Shown: positions 1 through 5,344 of the stretch, piece after piece
Layout of the letters: the number at the start of each line of letters is the position of its first letter
Numbering within the stretch: the stretch's first letter is position 1
Position numbers and translations under genes: made by a program
The notes under the pieces: generated by a model
Told to the model about the DNA's origin: nothing
Databases searched by the model: none
What the model saw: only the letters and a program-made list of their open reading frames with translations
Assembly (NCBI GenBank): GCA_026419655.1
Contig: JANZZA010000627.1
Coordinates: 1-5,444 of the forward strand
DNA length: 5,444 nt
Reading direction: 5' to 3'
Source: Armatimonadota bacterium
GTDB taxonomy: Bacteria > Armatimonadota > Zipacnadia > Zipacnadales > FEN-943

Positions 1-2
1 GC

Positions 3-89
3 AACCTGCTGCCGGAATCGGTGATTGACCAGTGCCGCATTGACGCGCGCTATATCAGGAGAATTGTCGAAGAGCTGGGGCAAGGCTGA
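3..89 (+). CDS. C-terminal end of an unidentified protein (cut by window edge)
   Basis: The third forward frame is open from the window edge and ends at TGA 87-89, giving a 28-residue tail. The tail reads as a normal protein end: a leucine/proline start (LLPESVIDQ), then an amphipathic, charged stretch (RIDARYIRRIVEEL) that would form a helix. The other two forward frames stop within the first 30 bases. The next gene on the same strand begins 83 bases later with its own ribosome binding site, so the two could be co-transcribed. Too little is visible to name a family, and I do not recognise it. Sequence to the left of the window would settle whether this is a real gene end. Confidence 0.45.
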   Translation, partial: NLLPESVIDQCRIDARYIRRIVEELGQG

Positions 90-158
90 GGGCGGCTAAG
101 CCCAACAATGCGGGTTGTAGACCGCAGGGGCGCACGATCAACATAGGGCCGAGAGGGC

Positions 159-164
159 AGGAAG
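159..164 (+). promoter_or_regulatory. Ribosome binding site of the M20 peptidase
   Basis: AGGAAG lies 8 bases before the ATG at 173, which is normal Shine-Dalgarno spacing and supports that start over the internal Met at residue 7. A second ATG at 165 opens only a three-codon frame (ATG CAA GGA TGA) whose stop overlaps the true start region. It is probably incidental. Confidence 0.55.
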
Positions 165-172
165 ATGCAAGG

Positions 173-1300
173 ATGATTGACCGAGAGCGGATGGTACAGG
201 AGTTTCTGGAACTGGTCGCGATACCAAGCCTGTCGCGGCGGGAGCGCGCTTTTGCCGCTGCAGTGAAAGAACGGCTGGTGGCGCTTGGACTTGAGGTGGA
301 AGAGGACGAGGCAGGGACTGCCATAGGCGGCGATGCAAACAATATCGTCGCCCATTTGCCGGCCACCGCCCCCGGCCTGCCGTGCCTGATGCTCAATGCC
401 CACCTGGACACGGTCACGCCAGGGGAAAACATCAGGGCCATGGTGGATGGCGACCGCATAGTTAGTGACGGCACAACCATAGTTGGCGCGGACTGCAAAT
501 GCGGCATCGCGGTGATCCTGGAAGCCTTGCGGGCGCTGAGGGAACAGGCCTTGGCCCATGGTGGCGTGGAGGTTGTGCTTACGGTAGCCGAAGAGATAGG
601 TCTTATGGGCGCCAAGCACCTGGACTGGTCGAAAACCCGCGCCAAGATGGGATATGTCTTGGACGGCGGAGAGACTCCGGCAAAAATCACGGTGGCGGCG
701 CCCTATGCAAACAAAATAAACTTCGCGGTGCGCGGTAGGGCTGCGCACGCCGGGGTATGCCCCGAGAAGGGTCTGAATGCTATCCAGGTGGCCGCGCGAG
801 GCCTGGCGGCCATGCGCCTGGGCCGAATAGACGATGAGACAACCGCCAATATCGGTGTAATCCGCGGAGGGCAGGCACCCAACATAGTCCCGGACCGCTG
901 CGAGCTACTGGGAGAGGCGCGTAGCCACAACGAGGAAAAGTTGCGCGCCCAAACCGACCACATGGTGAAAGCAATGCAGGCGGCGGCCCGTCAAGCCGGC
1001 GCGGAAGTTGAGATTGACCTGCGGCGTGATTACAATGGCTTCCGCCTGGGCCCCGAAGACCCCGTTGTGGCCCTGGCTACGGAAGCTCTCCGCGACCTGG
1101 GCCTGGAGCCAACCCTTCATGTGGGCGGCGGCGGTAGCGACGCCAATATCTTCAACGAGCACGGCCTGCCCTCCGTTATTTTGTCCACCGGCGCCGGCGC
1201 CGTGCACACGACCAACGAATACGCTTACATACCTACCATGGTGCACTCCGCCGAGTGGCTGGTGGCCATCTTTCGGCGACTCGAAACCTTTTTCGGCTGA
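173..1300 (+). CDS. M20-family metallopeptidase, PepT-like
   Basis: A 375-residue cytosolic dinuclear-zinc aminopeptidase or deacylase of the M20 family, closest by motif to the PepT-like group of tripeptidase relatives. Visible family landmarks are: HLD at 77-79 (metal His77, Asp79 next to the active site); GAD at 105-107 (bridging Asp107); VAEE at 138-141 (general base Glu140, metal ligand Glu141); VLDGG at 162-166 (Asp164); and AVHTTNEY at 343-350 (metal His345). The inserted dimerisation domain runs from about 175 to 290 and starts with the typical RGRAAHAG (187-194). GGGGSDANIF (318-327) is the usual glycine-rich segment before the last ligand. There is no signal peptide. Length is normal for the group and no key residue is missing. 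One oddity is GADCKCG where relatives usually have GADDKAG. Substrate is not predictable: many M20 proteins are dipeptidases or amidohydrolases. The gene is bounded downstream by a hairpin. Confidence 0.93.
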   Translation: MIDRERMVQEFLELVAIPSLSRRERAFAAAVKERLVALGLEVEEDEAGTAIGGDANNIVAHLPATAPGLPCLMLNAHLDTVTPGENIRAMVDGDRIVSDGTTIVGADCKCGIAVILEALRALREQALAHGGVEVVLTVAEEIGLMGAKHLDWSKTRAKMGYVLDGGETPAKITVAAPYANKINFAVRGRAAHAGVCPEKGLNAIQVAARGLAAMRLGRIDDETTANIGVIRGGQAPNIVPDRCELLGEARSHNEEKLRAQTDHMVKAMQAAARQAGAEVEIDLRRDYNGFRLGPEDPVVALATEALRDLGLEPTLHVGGGGSDANIFNEHGLPSVILSTGAGAVHTTNEYAYIPTMVHSAEWLVAIFRRLETFFG

Positions 1301-1331
1301 TGGCGAAAAGGCTCGGAAAGGAAATCCGGGG

Positions 1332-1365
1332 CTGGGGGAAACCCTTTAAAAAGGTTCTCCCCCAG
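1332..1365 (+). terminator. Strong stem-loop after the M20 gene, terminator-like
   Basis: CTGGGGGA at 1332-1339 pairs perfectly with TCTCCCCCAG's outer eight bases (1358-1365). The helix continues as AACC (1340-1343) with GGTT (1353-1356), leaving one-base bulges at C1357 and C1344, and closes through TT/AA on a small loop. It begins 31 bases after the peptidase stop codon. A U-rich tract does not follow at once; the first T run (1381-1385) is 15 bases later. It is therefore not a textbook intrinsic terminator and may instead be a transcript-end stabiliser or a dispersed repeat. Confidence 0.5.
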
Positions 1366-1396
1366 ACCGCCTTCCGAAGCTTTTTACACTGTGGCA

Positions 1397-1507
1397 GGCT
1401 GGATTTTTCGGCACAGCACGACGCCTTCACCGGCGCAAGGACGGCGACAGACGCGTCGGCAGGCCGAGCTTGGGAGCCGGATGCGTCCCGCGGCGAAAAA
1501 TCCGGCC
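1397..1507. repeat. Long-range inverted repeat with GGATTTTTCG core
   Basis: The arm at 1397-1412 contains GGATTTTTCG (1401-1410). The arm at 1492-1507 contains its exact complement CGAAAAATCC (1494-1503). Over 16 positions the arms pair at 14, with one further G-T wobble. They enclose about 80 bases that include CCTT/AAGG arms and the 8-base palindrome GACGCGTC. Transcribed in either direction, this could fold as a branched hairpin. No function is recognised. Confidence 0.45.
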
Positions 1508-1614
1508 CAGCCCAGAAACACCGCCACAGCAGCCACCACTCCTCAACATCCCCTCCCGCAGGCTCGGGGGCTGCGCATCTAGGCCAGGAAGCACGAGCAT
1601 TTACGGGGAGGGGC

Positions 1615-1658
1615 GCAGGGGGAACGCCGCTTTTTGCCGAAAGGAGGGTTTCACCTGC
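1615..1658. repeat. Imperfect hairpin resembling the 1332-1365 stem-loop
   Basis: GCAGG (1615-1619) pairs with CCTGC (1654-1658), and AAC (1623-1625) with GTT (1648-1650), around a loop holding TTTTT (1631-1635) and AAA (1640-1642). The order of elements is G-run, AAC, C-rich, T-run, A-run, GGTTTC, C-rich, which is the same as in the hairpin at 1332-1365 although most pairs have decayed. I read it as a possible second, degenerate copy of the same element. Confidence 0.3.
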
Positions 1659-1741
1659 CAGGAGAGATTTTTTGAAAAGAGCTGTCCGGGAAGCCGCGCT
1701 GTGAAACCTTTTCGTGCCGTGTTTACGACACAAGCCAAGCT

Positions 1742-1748
1742 GAGGAGG
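1742..1748 (+). promoter_or_regulatory. Strong Shine-Dalgarno upstream of the sulfatase maturase
   Basis: GAGGAGG is a near-perfect Shine-Dalgarno. It is 49 bases before the GTG at 1798, too far to serve it, and no ATG, GTG or TTG lies at normal distance. Seven bases downstream, the in-frame codon at 1756-1758 is ACG, one transition from ATG. This site therefore bears on where the maturase really starts. Confidence 0.45.
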
Positions 1749-1797
1749 CGGGCCCACGACTGGCGCTACTTGTAGCCGGGCTGGACGAATCACATCC

Positions 1798-3033
1798 GTG
1801 CTCGTAAAGCCTGCCGGCGCGGACTGCAATCTCGCGTGCGACTATTGCTTCTACCGACCGAAAAAGGTTCTTTACCCCGACGCGCCGTGCCCCCGGATGA
1901 CCACCTCCACATTGGAAAAACTGGTCGCGCATTACATGGGCATGGCTGGCCCAAATCCCATTTTCGCGTGGCAGGGCGGCGAGCCGGCCTTAATGGGGCT
2001 GGATTTCTTTCGCCAGGTTGTTGAACTACAGCAACGCTTTGGCCGCCCCGGTCAGGTCGTGGGCAACGGATTCCAGACAAATGCCACCCTGCTGGACGAC
2101 GGATGGGCAAGGTTTTTCGCCGACTATAGCTTCCTGGTTGGCGTCAGCTTGGACGGGCCGCAGGGACTACACGACGCGCACCGTCGCACCCCCGACGGCC
2201 AGGGCACCTGGGCGGCAGTTATGGCCGGCATCGAAGCCCTCCGCCGACATGGTGTGGAATTCAACGTGCTCTGCATGGTGACGCAGGAAAGTGTTCGCCA
2301 GCCGGAAAAGCTGTTCAGGTTTTTCCGCCATAACGAGATACACTATGTCCAGTTTATCCCGCTTGTCGAGCCTGGCCCTGAGCCTCTCTCGCCTGCGCCG
2401 TTTTCCATCGGTGCGCAGGAGTACGCTGAATTTCTGTGCCACATGTTTGACCAGTGGGCCGCCGAATGGCCGGCCATGCATATAAGGGAATTTGACGAGT
2501 TCCTGACGGTCTACGCTGGCCGGCCGCAAATATCCTGCACCTTCCAGGAGACCTGCGGTTCTTATTGCGTGGTTGAGCATACAGGTGATGTCTACACCTG
2601 TGACTTCATGGTTGAGCCGCAATGGAAACTGGGCAACCTCGTGGAGCAGCCGCTCGGCGAAATCCTGACCTCTCCCCTATTCGAGGAATTTGCGGGGCGG
2701 AAAACAGTCCTCAGCGACAAGTGTAAGGCCTGCGAATGGCTAGCGCTTTGCCACGGCGGCTGCCAGAAGCACAGGCTCATAAGGTCGCGCTCAGTAGCCG
2801 CGCCAAGCTATTTCTGCGAAGCCTACCGGCGCTTTTTCAGACACAGCCGACGGCGCTTTCGGAAACTAAGCGATAGGATAGTCCAACAGCAGTCACCCAG
2901 CCGTGTCAGCTCCCCGAAACAAGTAGGCTCACAGGGGGCGCCCAGCCGCAATGCGCCATGCCCCTGCGGTAGCGGAACCAAGTACAAGCACTGCTGCTTG
3001 GGCCGGGGCAGCAGCGGTCAAGCCGCTCAATGA
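1798..3033 (+). CDS. Anaerobic sulfatase-maturating enzyme (radical SAM/SPASM) with C-terminal SEC-C motif
   Basis: A 411-residue cytosolic enzyme that would oxidise a Cys or Ser in the sulfatase signature motif to formylglycine, using S-adenosylmethionine and three 4Fe-4S clusters. CX3CX2C (Cys10, 14, 17; CNLACDYCF) binds the radical-SAM cluster, followed by WQGGEP (58-63) for SAM contacts. The SPASM region has Cys247, 253, 268 and 322 (auxiliary cluster I) and Cys309, 312, 318 and 340 (cluster II). As I recall the Clostridium perfringens enzyme, the spacing is identical, and Asp269 after Cys268 matches its catalytic Asp277. After a basic linker (about 345-385), NAPCPCGSG and KYKHCC form a CXCX8CC SEC-C zinc motif (Cys388, 390, 399, 400), an addition to the minimal enzyme. 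The start is uncertain: GTG 1798 lacks a ribosome binding site, and an ACG at 1756 would add 14 residues. The protein converges on the glycosidase gene, 123 bases away. Related peptide-modifying SPASM enzymes are a less likely alternative. Confidence 0.93.
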   Translation: MLVKPAGADCNLACDYCFYRPKKVLYPDAPCPRMTTSTLEKLVAHYMGMAGPNPIFAWQGGEPALMGLDFFRQVVELQQRFGRPGQVVGNGFQTNATLLDDGWARFFADYSFLVGVSLDGPQGLHDAHRRTPDGQGTWAAVMAGIEALRRHGVEFNVLCMVTQESVRQPEKLFRFFRHNEIHYVQFIPLVEPGPEPLSPAPFSIGAQEYAEFLCHMFDQWAAEWPAMHIREFDEFLTVYAGRPQISCTFQETCGSYCVVEHTGDVYTCDFMVEPQWKLGNLVEQPLGEILTSPLFEEFAGRKTVLSDKCKACEWLALCHGGCQKHRLIRSRSVAAPSYFCEAYRRFFRHSRRRFRKLSDRIVQQQSPSRVSSPKQVGSQGAPSRNAPCPCGSGTKYKHCCLGRGSSGQAAQ

Positions 3034-3140
3034 CACCGGGGTTGCTGAGCATTGCCGTCTCGGCGGGCCCGGGCGCGGCGCTTGGGCGGAGCTTGTAGTG
3101 CGCTTCAGGCTGCTATAGCCCTCGATAGTGCGGACGCGGC

Positions 3141-3175
3141 AAAAGCAGCGAAATGCCTAGTCGCTGCTAATCTTT
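3141..3175. terminator. Possible bidirectional terminator between convergent genes
   Basis: AGCAGCGA (3144-3151) pairs perfectly with TCGCTGCT (3161-3168) around a 9-base loop. On the minus strand the stem uses the last codons of the glycosidase (Ser-Ser-Asp) and the stop codon falls at its loop edge; the helix then runs into TTTT. On the plus strand, TCTTTT follows four bases after the stem, and the element lies about 110 bases past the maturase stop. Position and flanking A/T runs on both sides suit a shared terminator. The stem is short and moderately GC-rich, so efficiency is uncertain. Confidence 0.5.
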
Positions 3176-4692
3176 TCGAGGGTGTCGTACATGTCCTTGC
3201 GAATAGCGTCCAAGTCCTCTGGGCTTTGCGCGGCGAAAAGCCGCTCGCAAAAGGTCTCAGTGACCTGGGCCGGGGCTCCCAGCTCGCGCAGAGCGAGCAG
3301 CGTCTTATACTCGACGAGCCCCTGGCGCACAGCTTCAAGGGCTCGCGTGGGCATGGTGTAGTACATCGCGCTGTAGGTCCTCCCGTGTTCAAGCCACGGC
3401 CAGTCGGCATAGTCGTTGAGGGAAAACCACGCGCACCCCTGCAGGCCGTAACGCCAAGCAATCCAGCCAAGGCTGCGATGCAGGCCACGGCCTACGTCCG
3501 GCCGCCGCGCATAGTCTGTGTTCATAATCTCATAAAACCACACTTCTCGGGCACGCTCGCCGAGCACTTTGAGCATTCCCGCCGAGTCCTCGTGCCACAG
3601 GTGCCATGAATAAGGGCACCATACGTCCACGTAGGGCTGTAATGTGCGAATAAGGCCGTCCACTGTCACTGCTTTGTTTATGCCAGGTCCCCAGGGGATG
3701 TTGCACCAGATAGGAACATCGGGCCACCTTTCGCGCAGCCACTGGCACCAGGCTGCCTGTCGCGGGGCCTCTTCGTCAGGCGGCTCGTCCTTGAGACACA
3801 AGGCGAATTGGCCAGCCGCCAGTCCGAGCCGTTGAACTCGCTCGCGAATTTTGTCCAGCTCGGCCTGAGCCTCTGCCTCCGCGTACTCAGCCGGAAACTT
3901 GCCCGACCAGGCCGGCCCAAAGGTGTAAAGATAGAAGTCCCATCCCGCCTGGCGGCAATGTATGTCCTGGTCGTACCACCAGGCCCAGCTGACATTGATG
4001 CCGTAATCAAGCAGATAACGAGCGAAATCTGCCTGCGTTGGCATCTCAAAGAGGCACTGCCAGGCAAGGGTTCTCAAGGGGTTGCGCTCGCGGAGCGAAA
4101 TGGGCCGGACAGCCAGCCTTATCGGAATGCTTTTTTCCATCCCCTGCGCGTCCGTCAGCTTTAGCGCAGCCGCGTACAGACCCGGCCGGACGCCGCGCGT
4201 GTCGGCGGTAAACCACAAGAAAACAGGGTCTCGCGCCGTGGCTATCACCGCCGGCCAACCAGCCAGGTTCTCGGCGTTCCTCACCCATTTTTTCAGCTCC
4301 TGAGCGCGTCCCGCTCCTAAATCGTGCTCAGGCCGGTTGAAAATTACGTCCAGAGACCACTGGAGAGCCGGAGGGTCGCCCTGAAGGCGGTTTACGAAAC
4401 CAACGGGGCGAACGCTCAGTTTGTCCACTACCGGGCCCTCTCCGGTGAGACCTATCGTCACCGTAGCCTGCTCGTCGGGGCCAGCGGTTATCAGCAAGCC
4501 CGCATGTACCCAGTCGTTGCGCGAAGCGTCAAACTGTATCTCTTCTGCCACCGGAAGCGAGGCCGCCCGACTGGCCAACTCGTCGGCCGTGGCTTCCACG
4601 AAGGGATGTACCAGCCTTACCTCCCAGGCGCGGCAAGCCGCGACAGAGACCACCAAGTAGCCCATGGTCATGAGTAGTCGCAAATGTCTCAT
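3157..4692 (-). CDS. Exported GH123/DUF4091-like glycoside hydrolase, probable lipoprotein
   Basis: A 511-residue protein starting at the ATG complementary to 4690-4692, chosen because AAGGG lies 9 bases upstream and the start gives a clean signal peptide. The frame extends 20 codons further, but those residues do not suit an export signal. Residues 1-20 are MRHLRLL, a hydrophobic core and VAAC, a lipobox with Cys20 as the lipidation site; signal peptidase I cleavage a few residues later is the alternative. Residues about 24-200 fit the beta-sandwich N-domain of the family. From about 205 comes the barrel-like catalytic domain, with KDEP at 301-304 placing the adjacent Asp302-Glu303 pair that GH123 beta-N-acetylgalactosaminidases use for substrate-assisted cleavage. 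Trp- and Tyr-rich segments (WCPYSWHLWHE, 358-368; GCAWFSLNDYADWPW, 419-433) suit sugar stacking. The enzyme would act outside the cytoplasm. DUF4091 proteins are diverse, so GalNAc specificity is likely but not certain. Confidence 0.85.
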   Translation of the reverse strand: MRHLRLLMTMGYLVVSVAACRAWEVRLVHPFVEATADELASRAASLPVAEEIQFDASRNDWVHAGLLITAGPDEQATVTIGLTGEGPVVDKLSVRPVGFVNRLQGDPPALQWSLDVIFNRPEHDLGAGRAQELKKWVRNAENLAGWPAVIATARDPVFLWFTADTRGVRPGLYAAALKLTDAQGMEKSIPIRLAVRPISLRERNPLRTLAWQCLFEMPTQADFARYLLDYGINVSWAWWYDQDIHCRQAGWDFYLYTFGPAWSGKFPAEYAEAEAQAELDKIRERVQRLGLAAGQFALCLKDEPPDEEAPRQAAWCQWLRERWPDVPIWCNIPWGPGINKAVTVDGLIRTLQPYVDVWCPYSWHLWHEDSAGMLKVLGERAREVWFYEIMNTDYARRPDVGRGLHRSLGWIAWRYGLQGCAWFSLNDYADWPWLEHGRTYSAMYYTMPTRALEAVRQGLVEYKTLLALRELGAPAQVTETFCERLFAAQSPEDLDAIRKDMYDTLEKISSD

Positions 4693-4955
4693 ATCTTTGT
4701 GCCCTTGTGAGTCGCATCGGCCCTGGACTGGGCGCGACGAAGCCCTGCGCAATAGGCGATACCTTTCTGGCTTAGCGCCCGCAGAATTAGTGCCAAGTCA
4801 TTCCAGACAACCGGATACTGCAATAGCGCATTCTGCTCCTTTTCTACGGCTCCTCTCTCATAGTGGAGTTCACGACGCGTCTGCCATAACCTTCGCAGGC
4901 AGGCGCCGACAACTTTTGGGCGAGCCGCCACCGAACGACTGTCGAACGTCAACAC
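4689..4955 (-). CDS. Weakly supported 88-residue open frame ahead of the GH123-like gene
   Basis: The minus strand is open from a GTG at 4955 to a TGA at 4689, whose bases overlap the glycosidase start as ATGA, an arrangement typical of translationally coupled genes. The middle (ELHYERGAVEKEQNALLQY, then VVWNDLALILRALSQKG) would be helical and mildly hydrophobic. Against it: no good ribosome binding site precedes the GTG, third-position GC is only about 60% by my count, there is no recognisable family, and the sigma-54-like site lies inside it. It may simply be leader sequence that happens to stay open. A decayed gene is another possibility. Confidence 0.2.
   Translation of the reverse strand: MLTFDSRSVAARPKVVGACLRRLWQTRRELHYERGAVEKEQNALLQYPVVWNDLALILRALSQKGIAYCAGLRRAQSRADATHKGTKI
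4702..4706 (-). promoter_or_regulatory. Ribosome binding site of the GH123-like gene
   Basis: On the minus strand AAGGG is 9 bases before the ATG at 4692. It supports this start over the upstream in-frame ATG at 4752, which would put 20 polar residues ahead of the signal peptide. Confidence 0.5.
4781..4796 (-). promoter_or_regulatory. Sigma-54-like promoter candidate for the GH123-like gene
   Basis: On the minus strand the sequence reads TTGGCAC, five bases, CTGC. The GG and GC dinucleotides needed by sigma-54 are exactly ten bases apart and the -24 half (TTGGCAC) is a full match; the -12 half has C for the first T of TTGC. Transcription would start near 4770, leaving a leader of about 78 bases. 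No sigma-70-type pair upstream of this gene is better. An activator site would be needed and I cannot identify one. Confidence 0.3.
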
Positions 4956-5108
4956 AGGCCCCGCAGACGGAAGTATTCAGTTTACTCAGGATTTTGTTTC
5001 AGGCAGAAAACACTAAGGCCCTGAGAATCACCCCGGTGGTCCGCACCAAAACCCGTGTTGACGCACAAAGGGCCACAAAAGTGTATGAAGTTCTGTGTGC
5101 CATCCTTT

Positions 5109-5131
5109 GCCTCGGAGCGTACCTCCGAGGC
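5109..5131. repeat. Perfect 9-bp hairpin
   Basis: GCCTCGGAG (5109-5117) pairs with CTCCGAGGC (5123-5131) around the 5-base loop CGTAC. Neither strand has a T run directly after it, so it does not look like an intrinsic terminator. It is isolated in a gene-poor stretch; a leader-RNA structure or a protein-binding palindrome is possible. Confidence 0.4.
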
Positions 5132-5344
5132 GCTGCAGAAACTTTTCCAACAGTATCCTGAGAAAACCGAATACTCCCCCCGCAGACCGCCTCCTCCCCG
5201 CGCGATGTTTTATAAGGTTTCGCTGCCGAACGCGCGGTACCAGGCGCATTCTTACGCGCCAGGGTATCCGACTATGCGAAGATTTACGTGCCATGCGCGA
5301 GGCCCTTTGTGCGACGAACGCATAAGTAACGCCGTGGGCACGCG

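Larger units (their letters stand above)
1301..1797. other. Gene-free stretch rich in inverted repeats
   Basis: No open frame here looks like protein: the long ones are dominated by Arg, Ser, Ala and Pro in low-complexity order, lack ribosome binding sites and match no family I know. The stretch contains the hairpin at 1332-1365 and a long-range inverted repeat, 1397-1412 with 1492-1507. A second, decayed G-run hairpin lies at 1615-1658. Weaker 8-base arms are at 1550-1557/1606-1613 and 1647-1654/1701-1708. By a rough random-match estimate the 8-base pairs are expected by chance in a region this size; the first two structures are not. Whether this is a structured RNA, decayed repeats or both cannot be decided from one sequence. 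Confidence 0.6.

Noticed and set aside
1550..1613. CCCCTCCC/GGGAGGGG inverted repeat as a hairpin
   Set aside because: Eight-base arms 48 bases apart are expected once or twice by chance in a 500-base GC-rich stretch, so I do not call it a feature on its own.
1255..1704. 149-residue plus-strand open frame overlapping the end of the peptidase
   Set aside because: It overlaps the peptidase end in another frame, then runs through the hairpin and repeats with low-complexity Arg/Ser/Ala/Pro content. It has no ribosome binding site and no family signature.
1647..1708. GGTTTCAC/GTGAAACC inverted repeat
   Set aside because: Eight-base arms at 46 bases separation are also at chance level, and the left arm is shared with the hairpin at 1615-1658.
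1233..1829. 198-residue minus-strand open frame across the intergenic block
   Set aside because: It overlaps both flanking real genes and its translation has no protein-like order. Openness is explained by GC-rich sequence.
3052..3609. 185-residue plus-strand open frame after the maturase
   Set aside because: It lies almost entirely antisense to the glycosidase, whose motifs and signal peptide are clear. It is a shadow.
3735..3760. CTGGCAC...TGCC resembling a sigma-54 site on the plus strand
   Set aside because: The GG-GC spacing is nine rather than ten bases and it lies within the glycosidase coding region, antisense to it.
5058..5087. Plus-strand sigma-70 promoter starting with TTGACG
   Set aside because: The best -10 at proper spacing (TGTATG) matches only three of six consensus bases, and no convincing gene follows.
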